From Solwaraspora sp. WMMA2056 (GTDB taxonomy: Bacteria; Actinomycetota; Actinomycetes; Mycobacteriales; Micromonosporaceae): a stretch of DNA of 64,000 nucleotides. Position numbers and translations under genes: made by a program. This document shows, piece after piece, positions 1 through 7,911 of this stretch (positions are counted from its first letter, which is position 1; every line of letters starts with the position of its first letter). The notes beneath the pieces were generated by a model. That model saw only the letters and a program-made list of their open reading frames with translations, was not told the DNA's origin and searched no databases. The stretch lies in NCBI RefSeq assembly GCF_030345095.1, contig NZ_CP128360.1, positions 1,860,001 through 1,924,000 of the forward strand, written 5' to 3'.

Positions 1-351
1 CACATGGGTCGACGCCCCGAGCGCGAGCGAAGCAACCAGCATCGCCACCCGGTGCGCCGACCTCGGCCGCCGGGGCGCGGGCGGCGGCAGGCGCTCGCGG
101 AGCGGGGCCGGCGAGATGACAGTCAGGAAGTGGACCAGCAGCCCGTGCCACACGGCGACCGCCAGCAGACCCAGGATCACGTCGACGGTGAGGACACCGA
201 CGAGCGAGTGGGTCAGTGTCGCGTCCACCGGCAGCGGCAGGAAGTAGGGCAGGTCGGGGACCATGCTCCCGATCACCAGGGCCGAGGGGACCAGCCACGC
301 CGTCCGGGTCAGCGGCAGTACCGCCGCGACGTGGCTACCCGTGAACGGCAT
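1..351 (-). CDS. DUF4184 family membrane protein (5' part, runs off the window)
   Basis: The minus strand reads in from ATG at 351-349 and stays open to the window edge, giving 117 codons of a longer gene. The N-terminus (MPFTGSHVAAVLPLTR, then IGSMVPDLPYF) matches the pattern of the DUF4184 family, integral membrane proteins of unknown function. Hydrophobic segments follow around residues 50-75 and 105-117, with a Pro/Arg-rich loop between them (roughly 85-100). The region upstream toward 534 is shared with the divergent regulator remnant. Only the family assignment is supported. Confidence 0.75.
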   Translation of the reverse strand, partial: MPFTGSHVAAVLPLTRTAWLVPSALVIGSMVPDLPYFLPLPVDATLTHSLVGVLTVDVILGLLAVAVWHGLLVHFLTVISPAPLRERLPPPAPRRPRSAHRVAMLVASLALGASTHV

Positions 352-533
352 CGCGCCTCGCCTTCTGACCACTCTGGCAGCCGTCGACCAGGTTGGCCGT
401 ACACCCTGCCGCCACGCTGCGGGACACTACAGGGACGTGTTGCCGGAGGGCATTCCTGATCCACTTCGCGACAGCGGACAGCACTGCGGCGGGTGGCGGC
501 GAGCTGCGCGTGGCGGCGAGCTGTTGGTCTAGC

Positions 534-2055
534 ATGTGCCGCGTGTCGGCGGAGCACGATCGGGGCGGGTTCGGGCAGCTCGTCAGCTCGCTGAGGGTCG
601 CCGCCGGCCTGACCCAGGAGGAGCTGGCCGAACGGACCGGGCTCAGCGTACGGGCCGTCAGTGACCTCGAGCGCAACCGCGTCGCCCGACCCCGTCGGGC
701 GACGCTCACCCGGTTGGCGGCCGCGTTCGGGCTCACCGAGGAAGAGCTGCGGCGGTTCCGGTCCGTCGCCCGGCCCGGCACCGGACCCGGGGTACGGCAG
801 CCACTGTCGGTGCGGCCGGCGCAGTTGCCGATGGACATTCCCGATTTCGTCGGCAGGTCGGCACTTGTCGACGAGATCAGCGCGGCACTGGCCACCGCCG
901 GCACGTCCGGCAGCCCGGTCGTGTACGCCTTCTCCGGCCCGCCGGGCGTCGGTAAGTGCACGCTCGCCGTGCACGTCGCGCACCGGGTACGGGGGCATTT
1001 CCCGGACGGGCAGATCTTCGCTGACCTCGGTGGCGTCGCCGCGACCGGTCCGGTGACCGTCGGCACGTTGACCGCCGCCGTACTGCGCGCGTTCGGGGTC
1101 ACCGGCCGGGAGTTGCCCGACGAGACGGCGGAACGGGTCGGCCTGCTTCGCTCCGTCCTGGCCGACCGGCGGGTGCTGCTGGTCCTCGACGACGCTGCGG
1201 CCGAGGAACAGGTCCGTGCGGTGCTGCCCGGCACCGCCGGTGGCGCGCTGCTGGTCACCAGCCGGCATCCGCTGGCCGGGCTGGCCGGCGCGCGATTCGT
1301 CACCGTCGGGGTGCTGTCCCCGGCGGAGTCGCTGGCGCTGCTGGGCGCGATCACCGGGGTGCGGCGGGTGTCGACCGACGCCGCCGCGCGAGATCTGACA
1401 CAACACTGTGGACATCTGCCGCTCGCGGTACGGGTGGTCGGTGCCCGGCTGGCGGTGCAGCCCGGCGCACCGATTGGCAGGGTGTGTGACCAGCTCGCGG
1501 TGGAGTCGCGGCGGCTCGACGGCCTCACCGCCGGCGACCTCGGGGTACGGGCGAGCATCTCACTCAGCGTCGACCTGCTTCCGGTGGCCGCCCGCCGGGC
1601 GTTGCCGCTGCTGACGCTGCTCGACGCGCCGACGCTGACCCGGTGATCGGCGGCAGCGGTGCTGGACACCGACCCGTCGGACGCCCTCGACGCCCTGGTG
1701 CGGGCCAGCCTGCTCGACGCGATGCCCGCCGGGGACGACGTCGGCGGCGGCCGGGCCGGCTACCGGTCCACGATCTGATCCGGGCGTACGGGCGGGAGAC
1801 GGCGGCCGAGCTGGACGCCGGGGTGCGGGCCGCCGCCGTCCGCCGGGGCGTCCGGGCGTACGCGGCGATAGCCGACACCGTCAGCACGCACATGCCCGGC
1901 GACACCGCTGCGGACGCCCCGGCGATGCCGACCGCACTGGTCGACGCTGCCGCCGATCCGGCGTTGGCGGCTGACCCGCTGGGCTGGTTCGACGACAACC
2001 GGCCGGGGCTGCTCGCCGCCATCGGGCAGGGGCTGGCGAGCCGGGCCAGGACCTT
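534..2055 (+). pseudogene. Broken XRE-type HTH / NB-ARC (AfsR-like) regulator
   Basis: The reading starts at ATG 534 (GTG 543 is an alternative). It encodes an XRE helix-turn-helix (LTQEELAERTGLSVRAVSDL) and then an NB-ARC-like ATPase with DIPDFVGR, a Walker A-like GPPGVGKC and a Walker B-like RRVLLVLDD. The frame is interrupted by TGA at 1644-1646; the same frame resumes at once with sensible sequence (SAAAVLDTDPSDALDALVRA), and a Trp is plausible at the stop position. Near 1773 the family motif VHDLIRAYGRE appears one frame away, which fits loss of a single G. Homology-like sequence ends near 2045 (WFDDNRPGLLAAIGQ), far short of the usual C-terminal TPR region. The usual Thr/Ser after the P-loop Lys is Cys here. 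Three independent lesions make it a pseudogene; intact relatives are transcriptional regulators. Confidence 0.8.
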
Positions 2056-2140
2056 CACCTTCACCGTCAAGGTGATCGACGCGAACGGGATCACCGCGAC
2101 CCGGACCGTCTCGATCACCACCAGCCGCCATCAGCCGTGA
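2046..2140 (+). pseudogene. 3' scrap of an Ig/cadherin-like domain gene fused to the broken regulator
   Basis: The last ~30 codons before TGA 2138-2140 read TFTFTVKVIDANGITATRTVS, the C-terminal beta-strand pattern of bacterial putative-Ig (He_PIG-like) repeats of secreted proteins. This is unrelated to the regulator sequence just before it and shares the frame of the frameshifted regulator tail. The most economical reading is a deletion or recombination joint near 2045 that removed the regulator's 3' half and most of a secreted-protein gene. The alignment is short, so the family call is moderate. Confidence 0.5.
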
Positions 2141-2153
2141 CCGCCGCTGCCAG

Positions 2154-2867
2154 TCACAGAATGATGGTCAGGACCGAGGCGGCGAGCAGCACGCCGGCCA
2201 CGACGTTGAACGCCCGGATCCGCTGTGGCCGGTCCAGGAACGATCCGATGCCCTGGCCGAGCAGTGCCCAGGCGCTGTTCGCGAACAGGTTGACGATCGT
2301 GAACAGCAGGCAGAGCAGGACGAAGCCGCCCCAGCCGGGAAACGACGGCTGGAAGGTCACGACGGTGGACAGCGCCATCGCCCAGGCTTTGGGGTTGGCG
2401 AACTGCAGCACCAGCATGTGCAGGAACCCGACCTGCCAGCCGGGGGCGGCGGCCGCCTGCCGGCGGACGGTCCGGGCGGAGCCGGTGTCGCCGGTCGGCG
2501 CCGCCGGATGGTCCGCTGCGGCCTCCTGCCCCGCCGCTGGCACCCGGGCGTCCCGACCGTCGTCGTCGGACGGCATGACGAGAACGCCCGGGGCGGTCGC
2601 GAGTTTCCACGCGAGATACAGCAGGTATGCGCCGCCGACCAGTTTGAGGACGAGGACCAGCCGGTCGTTGCCGGTCAGTACGGCGGCCGCGCCGGTCGCG
2701 CTGATGAGCAGCAGGACGAGGAATCCGACCGAGACGCCGAGAATGGCCGGTACGGAGCGGACGAAGCCCCGGCTGGACCCGGACGCCGCCATGAGCAGGT
2801 TGTTCGGCCCCGGCGACAGGGAAGCGGAGACGGCGAACACCAGGAACGCGAGGATGGCGGCGGTCAT
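2154..2867 (-). CDS. LysE/RhtB family amino-acid exporter
   Basis: This 237-residue polytopic membrane protein starts at ATG 2867 (MTAAILAFLVFAVSASLSPG). The SPGPNNLLM motif in the first helix is typical of the LysE/RhtB family, which exports amino acids and their analogues by proton antiport. About six hydrophobic segments are visible. A polar, Asp/Ala-rich insert of about 45 residues lies between the third helix and the C-terminal half, longer than is usual for this family. It is the last gene of the six-gene operon running from 6093 and starts 11 nt after the cupin stop. In that setting it most likely exports the amino acid made by the upstream genes; the substrate is inferred from context only. 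It converges with the broken regulator. Confidence 0.85.
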   Translation of the reverse strand: MTAAILAFLVFAVSASLSPGPNNLLMAASGSSRGFVRSVPAILGVSVGFLVLLLISATGAAAVLTGNDRLVLVLKLVGGAYLLYLAWKLATAPGVLVMPSDDDGRDARVPAAGQEAAADHPAAPTGDTGSARTVRRQAAAAPGWQVGFLHMLVLQFANPKAWAMALSTVVTFQPSFPGWGGFVLLCLLFTIVNLFANSAWALLGQGIGSFLDRPQRIRAFNVVAGVLLAASVLTIIL

Positions 2868-2877
2868 CTGCGTCAGC

Positions 2878-3216
2878 CTAGAGCCGGTAGTCCTCGCGGA
2901 CCGGATGGAACACGTCGATGCAGTACACATCGGTGTGTGCGAGCGCCGAATGTGGAACGCCGCCGGGAATGACGACGGTGTCTCCCGGGCCCATCATGAA
3001 GGTCTGGTCGCCGACGCGCATCTCGAAGCTGCCCCGGATGCAGTTGACCATCTGCTCGTGCGGGTGGTCGTGCAGCGGGACCTCGGCGCCGGCGACCGCC
3101 GTCCAGTGCGCCACGGTCAGGTGCTCGCCGTGCACGAACCGGCCGTGGTAGCCGGGGATGACTTCGCTGCCCGGGCCGGTCGAGGCCGGCGCGAACCATT
3201 CGTGGACCGTGGTCAC
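2878..3216 (-). CDS. Small single-domain cupin, BacB-like
   Basis: The 112-residue product carries both cupin motifs: PLHDHPHEQMVNCIRG (H49, H51, Q55) and PGDTVVIPGGVPH (H89). The likely metal ligands are therefore His, His, Gln, His. From memory, that is the same combination as the N-terminal cupin of BacB, the bacilysin-pathway isomerase. The C-terminus (IDVFHPVREDYRL) also resembles the VFSPPREDY ending of BacB-type cupins. BacB is a bicupin of about twice this length, so this would have to dimerise or act differently. It overlaps the upstream oxygenase gene by 4 nt (GTGA/TCA region) and precedes the LysE exporter. Role: isomerase, oxygenase or sensor in the operon's pathway; the exact reaction is unknown. 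Confidence 0.75.
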   Translation of the reverse strand: MTTVHEWFAPASTGPGSEVIPGYHGRFVHGEHLTVAHWTAVAGAEVPLHDHPHEQMVNCIRGSFEMRVGDQTFMMGPGDTVVIPGGVPHSALAHTDVYCIDVFHPVREDYRL

Positions 3217-3908
3217 GATGACTTACCTTTCTGCGATTGCGCGACGACCTTGCCGTGCTCCAGCGTCTTGCTGTGGTCCGGGAAGGTCAGGATGATCACG
3301 TCCCGGTAGGCGTCTGCGGCGTTGCCGGAGGGAACCAGCGGCGAGACGTCGTGCAGCACCAGTCGGTCGTCGAAGGTGACCATCTCACCGTCGCGGAGGA
3401 CCACCTCGTCGACGATCCGTTCCTCGGTGGCCGCGTCCCATACGGTCGTGCGGGCACAGTCGTCGATGATGCCGTGCCGCTTCGCCACGAACACGGCCAC
3501 GTACTCGTAGCCGTCGCGGTGGCGGCCCTCCGGCACCGGCGACCCGTCGCCGACGGTACGGATCTGGTGCGCGGAGAACTCGGTCACCGGCACCGGCACC
3601 AGCGACAGCCAGTGGTCGATGAAGGCGCGGAAGGCCGAGCTCGTCTGCACCCACGCCGGCATGTCCGGGTACGTCCGGACGATGCCGCCGTACTGCTCCA
3701 GGGGGTTGATGTCGGAACTCTGGTAGAGGTCGACCCGGTCGAGCAGCACCAGCCGGTCGGGTTCGTACCGGAAGCGGGACTGGGTACGGTGCCGGACGCC
3801 GACCTTCAGGTACGGGTCGCGCGGAATGCCGTCGAAGGTCCGTTGCAGTTCGGCCAGGTCCACGTCGGGCCTGGTTATCTCGACCAGGCTCGTCGTCGTC
3901 TTTTCCAT
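3213..3908 (-). CDS. Fe(II)/2-oxoglutarate-dependent amino-acid hydroxylase (2OG-Fe_Oxy_2 / IDO-like)
   Basis: The 231-residue product has the facial-triad pattern of PF10014-type dioxygenases: H130-x-D132 in GRHRDGYEY, H186 in VLHDVSP, and a probable 2-oxoglutarate-binding Arg202 in YRDVIILTF. The best-known members hydroxylate free L-isoleucine, leucine, methionine or threonine (IDO-type hydroxylases), so a free amino acid is the expected substrate. ATG 3908 follows AAGGAG with good spacing. It sits 32 nt after the RraA-like aldolase gene and overlaps the cupin by 4 nt. In this operon it probably hydroxylates the product of the aminotransferase step, or a precursor of it. Which amino acid is used cannot be read from sequence. 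Confidence 0.82.
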   Translation of the reverse strand: MEKTTTSLVEITRPDVDLAELQRTFDGIPRDPYLKVGVRHRTQSRFRYEPDRLVLLDRVDLYQSSDINPLEQYGGIVRTYPDMPAWVQTSSAFRAFIDHWLSLVPVPVTEFSAHQIRTVGDGSPVPEGRHRDGYEYVAVFVAKRHGIIDDCARTTVWDAATEERIVDEVVLRDGEMVTFDDRLVLHDVSPLVPSGNAADAYRDVIILTFPDHSKTLEHGKVVAQSQKGKSS

Positions 3909-3940
3909 CCGTCATCTCCTTGGTGAGCTCGCTGGTGCGG

Positions 3941-4657
3941 TCAGATCCGGCCGAGCGAGTCGACGATGTCCGGCAGGCGCTCACCCGCCGCGATCCGGTC
4001 GAGGATGCCCCGCTCCGTCGATTCGATCTCGCCGGCGACGGCCAGGACCTCGGCCAGCCGGTCGGCCGGCACGACCACGACCCCGTTGTCGTCGGCGAAC
4101 ACCCAGTCGCCGTGGCGGACCACCACGTTCGCCACCAGGCATTCACCGCCGGTCGAGGCGATCCGGTAGCTGCCCTGGGTGTCCACCGGCACATAGCCGG
4201 TCGCCAGCACCGGGGTGGTCAGCCGGCCCACGACGTCCCGGTCCCGGACCGCACCGCCCAGCACGATGCCCTCGAAACGGAGCTGTTCGGCGAGGTACGT
4301 GCAGGACAGGCCGCCGGCGAGGGCCGCGTCGCGGATCAGTGCACCGGAGCCGGCCACGTAGACCCGGCCGGAGCCGTCGGTCACCTCGGGCACGAGGAAG
4401 TCGCGTACCTGGGTCCAGGTGCTCGGACCGGCGGCGGTGATGTGGCGGCCCTTGCGGTTGGGCACCCATTCGACCGGGTACGCCGCGCCGTGGAACAGCC
4501 CGGACGCTCCGGCCACCCGGCGGATGTCGACATCGAGGACCGCGTTCGCGATGCCGAGGCCGTCGAGGACGTCGGAGACGGTGCAGGTGGTTATGCCCGC
4601 GGCCTTGACGATCCGGTCGACTGAACGGTGCTGGTCGACGACAGCGTCATCAGACAT
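3941..4657 (-). CDS. RraA-like / 4-hydroxy-4-methyl-2-oxoglutarate aldolase family protein
   Basis: This 238-residue protein has the RraA/HMG-aldolase fold signature, with GGAVRDRD (the Arg-Asp pair typical of the aldolase active site) and the C-terminal ADDNGVVVVPADRL. Characterised members are class II pyruvate aldolases or oxaloacetate decarboxylases acting on 4-hydroxy-2-oxo acids; RraA itself is an RNase E inhibitor. ATG 4657 follows GGAGGAA, and the gene overlaps the aminotransferase by 8 nt. Placed between a transaminase and a 2OG hydroxylase, a metabolic aldolase/retro-aldolase or decarboxylase role is more likely than RNase control. It could build or break a 4-hydroxy-2-oxo acid that the aminotransferase then uses. 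That pairing is inferred from context. Confidence 0.75.
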   Translation of the reverse strand: MSDDAVVDQHRSVDRIVKAAGITTCTVSDVLDGLGIANAVLDVDIRRVAGASGLFHGAAYPVEWVPNRKGRHITAAGPSTWTQVRDFLVPEVTDGSGRVYVAGSGALIRDAALAGGLSCTYLAEQLRFEGIVLGGAVRDRDVVGRLTTPVLATGYVPVDTQGSYRIASTGGECLVANVVVRHGDWVFADDNGVVVVPADRLAEVLAVAGEIESTERGILDRIAAGERLPDIVDSLGRI

Positions 4658-5558
4658 GGATCGGTTCCTCCGTCGGTCGGGCGTGACTGCCGGTCACCAG
4701 TTCGCGGTACGCCGTGGCGAGCAGCCGGGTGACCGGCCCTGGCCGGCCCTCGTCCCCGAGTACGTGGTCGTCGATCCGGCCGACCGGCCGTACCTCGCCG
4801 GCGGTGCTGGTGAGGAATACCTCGTCGGCGTCGCCGAGTCGACCGGGTGGCAGTTCCTCGGCGGTGACGGCGATGCCGGCGTGCCGGGCCAGTTCGATCA
4901 CGGTGGCGCGGGTGATCCCGGGCAGGCAGCTTTCGGCCGGCGGGGTGACCAGCCGGCCGTCGATCACCGCGAACAGGTTCTGCGCGGTGGTCTCGGAGAT
5001 CATGCCCTGCGCGTCGAGCAGCACCGCGTCGTCGAACCCCAGGCGCCGGGCCCGCAGGAAGGCGATCTTCGACGCCAGGTAGGAGCCGGTCGCCTTGGCC
5101 TGGAGCGGGAACGCCTCGCCGGAGGGCTTGCGGATCGGCGAGACGGTGAGGCTGATGCCGGTCGGCTGGGCCGCCGGTGGACGCCATGGCCAGGCCAGGA
5201 CCGCCAGATGGACGGGCACGCCGGTGTCGGTGAGCCCGGCCAGCCCGTCACCGAGGTACGCGATCGGCCGGACGTACCCCTCGGTGATGCCGTTGGCCGC
5301 CAGGACCTGATGGTGTGCCGCGGTGACCGTGTCCGCGTCGAAGGGGATCTCCAGCCCGATGTGCTCGGCTGACCGGTAGAGCCGCCGTACGTGGTCGGCG
5401 AGCCGGAAAACGTGTGGTCCGTCGGGGTGGGCGTAGACCCGGAGTCCCTCGAAGACCCCGAAGCCGTAGTGCAGGGAGTGGTTCCACAACGACAGGCCGA
5501 CATCCGAGGCGTTGTGCAGCCGGCCGTCGAGCCATACGGTCCCGGTCAGGTCAGACAT
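4650..5558 (-). CDS. Class IV (branched-chain type) PLP aminotransferase
   Basis: The 302-residue protein is laid out like IlvE/BCAT: WLDGR near the start, HYGFGVFEGLR, GYVRPIAYLGDG, the PLP lysine K155 in LQAKATGSY, ISETTAQNLF and the C-terminal FLTSTAGEVRPV. The length is normal for the family. It transfers an amino group between glutamate and a 2-oxo acid. It overlaps the genes on both sides by 8 nt, so it is translationally coupled to the BacA-like gene upstream and the RraA-like gene downstream. Because it is locked into a specialised operon, it more likely aminates the pathway-specific 2-oxo acid than serves bulk Val/Leu/Ile synthesis. D-amino-acid aminotransferase or ADC lyase activity is less likely given the BCAT-like motifs. 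Confidence 0.85.
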   Translation of the reverse strand: MSDLTGTVWLDGRLHNASDVGLSLWNHSLHYGFGVFEGLRVYAHPDGPHVFRLADHVRRLYRSAEHIGLEIPFDADTVTAAHHQVLAANGITEGYVRPIAYLGDGLAGLTDTGVPVHLAVLAWPWRPPAAQPTGISLTVSPIRKPSGEAFPLQAKATGSYLASKIAFLRARRLGFDDAVLLDAQGMISETTAQNLFAVIDGRLVTPPAESCLPGITRATVIELARHAGIAVTAEELPPGRLGDADEVFLTSTAGEVRPVGRIDDHVLGDEGRPGPVTRLLATAYRELVTGSHARPTEEPIHV

Positions 5559-6093
5559 CGCATTCCCGGGGTGCGTGCAGGCTGAACCCCATCGGCACCG
5601 GTCCGAAGTCGGCCCGTATGTCCAACCGGTGGTGTTGGGCTGCGGGTAGGGTGGTTATGCAGGCATCGGTGCTTCCGGCCGAGCAGATCGCGGCAGCCTC
5701 TGAATTGCTGTTGACGAGGACGATCTCGACGTCCCGGCCGTCGAGGAGATTGACCGGAGCAGGATGGCTGGCGACGGTCCGCCAGGCGGTGTCGGGGCGA
5801 CCTGCGAACACCATGTTGTGGGTGGGGAAGACGAAGCAGTCCCGCATGGTCAGCATCGTCAGGTTCTTGAACACGATTTCGTGCAGGTGCGGGTAGACCA
5901 CGCAGGCGAGCAGCGCGCTCGACTCGGGTTCGGCCAGTACGTCCAGTACGGCGCGCTCCAGTGTGGGATGCAGCACGACCGCGCCGTCCGGCAGTCCCCG
6001 CTGCTGGAGCCAGTGGTGCGCGGCTGCCTCTTCATCACTCGTTGTCTGGCAGAATTTTGGCAGATCGATGTCGATTTCACTCCGACGACACAT
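5551..6093 (-). CDS. BacA-like protein with prephenate dehydratase/decarboxylase fold
   Basis: The 180-residue product begins at ATG 6093. The middle and C-terminal parts (VASHPAPVNLL, EIVLVNSNSEAAA, DACITTLPAA, FGPVPMGFSLH) line up by eye with BacA of bacilysin synthesis, remembered as VSHPSPINLI, DLVNSTSAAA, DIALTNELA and IPMSWSLF. BacA and SalX decarboxylate prephenate without aromatising it; ordinary prephenate dehydratases carry a TRF motif that I do not see here. It is the first gene of the operon and is overlapped 8 nt by the aminotransferase. The first ~30 codons are noticeably richer in A/T than the rest. Prephenate need not be the substrate; the fold assignment is firmer than the reaction. 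Confidence 0.7.
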   Translation of the reverse strand: MCRRSEIDIDLPKFCQTTSDEEAAAHHWLQQRGLPDGAVVLHPTLERAVLDVLAEPESSALLACVVYPHLHEIVFKNLTMLTMRDCFVFPTHNMVFAGRPDTAWRTVASHPAPVNLLDGRDVEIVLVNSNSEAAAICSAGSTDACITTLPAAQHHRLDIRADFGPVPMGFSLHAPRECDV

Positions 6094-6282
6094 CGTCGAT
6101 TTGCCCGGCAGTTTCGCCTCGTGGCATTGGTGTTTCTAGCGGGGAATCACCCCCGTCCGTCCACCGACGACGCCGAGCCGACCAGGTGACGCGCGGCGAC
6201 CCGAGCGGCCGGCCGACCCGCCGACACGGGGCGACCCGACCGGCGGCCGGTCGATCGGAGGCCGGAGTCGGTGGGATGGCCT

Positions 6283-7911
6283 ATGGTCGGTGCCATGGTG
6301 CCGTTCGTACCGTTGGCTGAACGTATCGTCGACGCGCTGCTGGCCAGCGATCCCGCGCTGGCGGCGTCGGCCGGTGACCACCGGTACGACGACCGGCTGC
6401 CGGACCTGTCCGCCGACACGGTCGCCGCCACCGCGACGATGCTGCTGGACGCCACCAACGCCCTCGCCGAGGTCGACGCCGATGCACTGCCCACCCAGGA
6501 GCGGGTGGACCACGCGATCCTGTCGGCGATCGTCGACCGGCGGCTGTTCGAACTGACCGAGGTACGGGCCCGCGAGTGGAACCCGCTGGTCTACAACCCG
6601 GGGCCGCTGCTGCACAGCCTGACCGCCCGCCCGTTCGCCCCGGCCGCACAGCGGCTGACCAGCCTGGCCGGGCGGCTCGGCGCCGTACCGGATGTGCTGG
6701 CCACCGCGCGTGAGACGCTGCGCGGCGTGCCGGCGGTCCACGCCGAGACCGCCGCCGGGCAGTTCGCCGGCACCGCCGCGCTGGTCCGCGACCAGGTCCC
6801 GGCGCTGCTCGCCGCCGAGCCCGGGATGCGGGGCAGCGTCGAACCGCTGGCGGCCGAGGCTGCTGCCGCGCTCGACGAGTTCGCCGGCTGGTTGCGGGCC
6901 AGCCTCGACCGGGACACCGACCGGCGGGATCCACGGCTGGGGCGGCGGCTGTGGGAGGCGCAGCTGTGGCACACCCTGGACACCGAGTTGACCGCCGCCG
7001 ACGTACTGGACCGGGCCTGGGCCAACCTGGATCGGGTGACCGGCGAGATCCGGGCGGCGGCGGCCGAGCTGACCGGCGGGTCGGCCGACGACGACACGGT
7101 ACGTACGGCGTTGGACCGGTTGGCCGCCGCGCACCCCGACGACGCCTCGATCGTGGCGTTGGCGCAGACGGCGATGCGGGAGACGACCGCGTTCGTCGCC
7201 GCGCACGACCTGGTGTCGCTGGTCGACGACCGGTGCGTGATCCAGGAGATGCCGGAGTTCGCCCGGGGTGTCGCGGTCGCCTACTGCGACCCGCCCGGGG
7301 TGTTGGAGCGCGCCGACGTGCCGACGTTCTACTGCATCGCGCCGACCCCGGCGGACTGGCCGGCGGAACGGGTCGCGTCGTTCTACCGCGAATACAACGA
7401 CCACATGGTGCGCAACCTGACCGTGCACGAGGCGATGCCGGGGCATTTTCTGCAGCTGGCGCACGCCCGCCGGTTCCTCGGCACCACCCGGGTCCGGGCG
7501 ATCGGCCGGTCCGGGCCGTTCGTCGAGGGCTGGGCGGTGTACGCCGAGGAGTTGATGGTCGACGCCGGCTTCGGCGGTCTGCCGGTGCGGCTGCAGCAGC
7601 TGAAGATGCAGCTGCGGATGACCCTCAACGCGATCCTGGACCAGTTGACCCACTGCGAGCAGTTGCCGCAGGACGAGGCGATGGCGCTGCTGACCGGCCG
7701 GGGGTTCCAGGAGGAGGGCGAGGCGGCCGGCAAGTGGCGTCGGGCGCTGCTGACCTCCACGCAGTTGTCGACGTACTTCGTGGGCTACACCGAGGTGGCG
7801 CAGGTCGCGGCGACCCGGCCGGTCGACGTACCGGTGCGGCAGTGGCACGACGCGATGCTGGCGCACGGCTCCCCGCCGCCGCGCCACCTGCCGGCGCTGC
7901 TACAGATCTGA
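6283..7911 (+). CDS. DUF885 family metallopeptidase-like protein
   Basis: The product is about 542 residues. The zinc-site motif HEAMPGHFLQL (around residue 382) is the hallmark HExxPGH of DUF885 proteins, which are related to gluzincin-type peptidases. Other family segments are LERADVPTFYCIAPTP, GWAVYAEEL and QLKMQLRMTLNAILD. No signal peptide is visible, so it is probably cytoplasmic. ATG codons at 6271, 6283 and 6295 are all possible starts; 6283 has the best-spaced purine stretch (GGTGGGATGG). It is divergent from the amino-acid operon and convergent with nudC, whose stop lies 12 nt inside this gene. The peptide substrate is unknown. Confidence 0.8.
   Translation: MVGAMVPFVPLAERIVDALLASDPALAASAGDHRYDDRLPDLSADTVAATATMLLDATNALAEVDADALPTQERVDHAILSAIVDRRLFELTEVRAREWNPLVYNPGPLLHSLTARPFAPAAQRLTSLAGRLGAVPDVLATARETLRGVPAVHAETAAGQFAGTAALVRDQVPALLAAEPGMRGSVEPLAAEAAAALDEFAGWLRASLDRDTDRRDPRLGRRLWEAQLWHTLDTELTAADVLDRAWANLDRVTGEIRAAAAELTGGSADDDTVRTALDRLAAAHPDDASIVALAQTAMRETTAFVAAHDLVSLVDDRCVIQEMPEFARGVAVAYCDPPGVLERADVPTFYCIAPTPADWPAERVASFYREYNDHMVRNLTVHEAMPGHFLQLAHARRFLGTTRVRAIGRSGPFVEGWAVYAEELMVDAGFGGLPVRLQQLKMQLRMTLNAILDQLTHCEQLPQDEAMALLTGRGFQEEGEAAGKWRRALLTSTQLSTYFVGYTEVAQVAATRPVDVPVRQWHDAMLAHGSPPPRHLPALLQI

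Noticed and set aside
2154-6093. Idea that the operon is a complete bacilysin cluster
   Set aside because: The amino-acid ligase BacD and the dehydrogenases BacC/BacG have no counterpart, while an aldolase-fold protein and a 2OG oxygenase are present instead.
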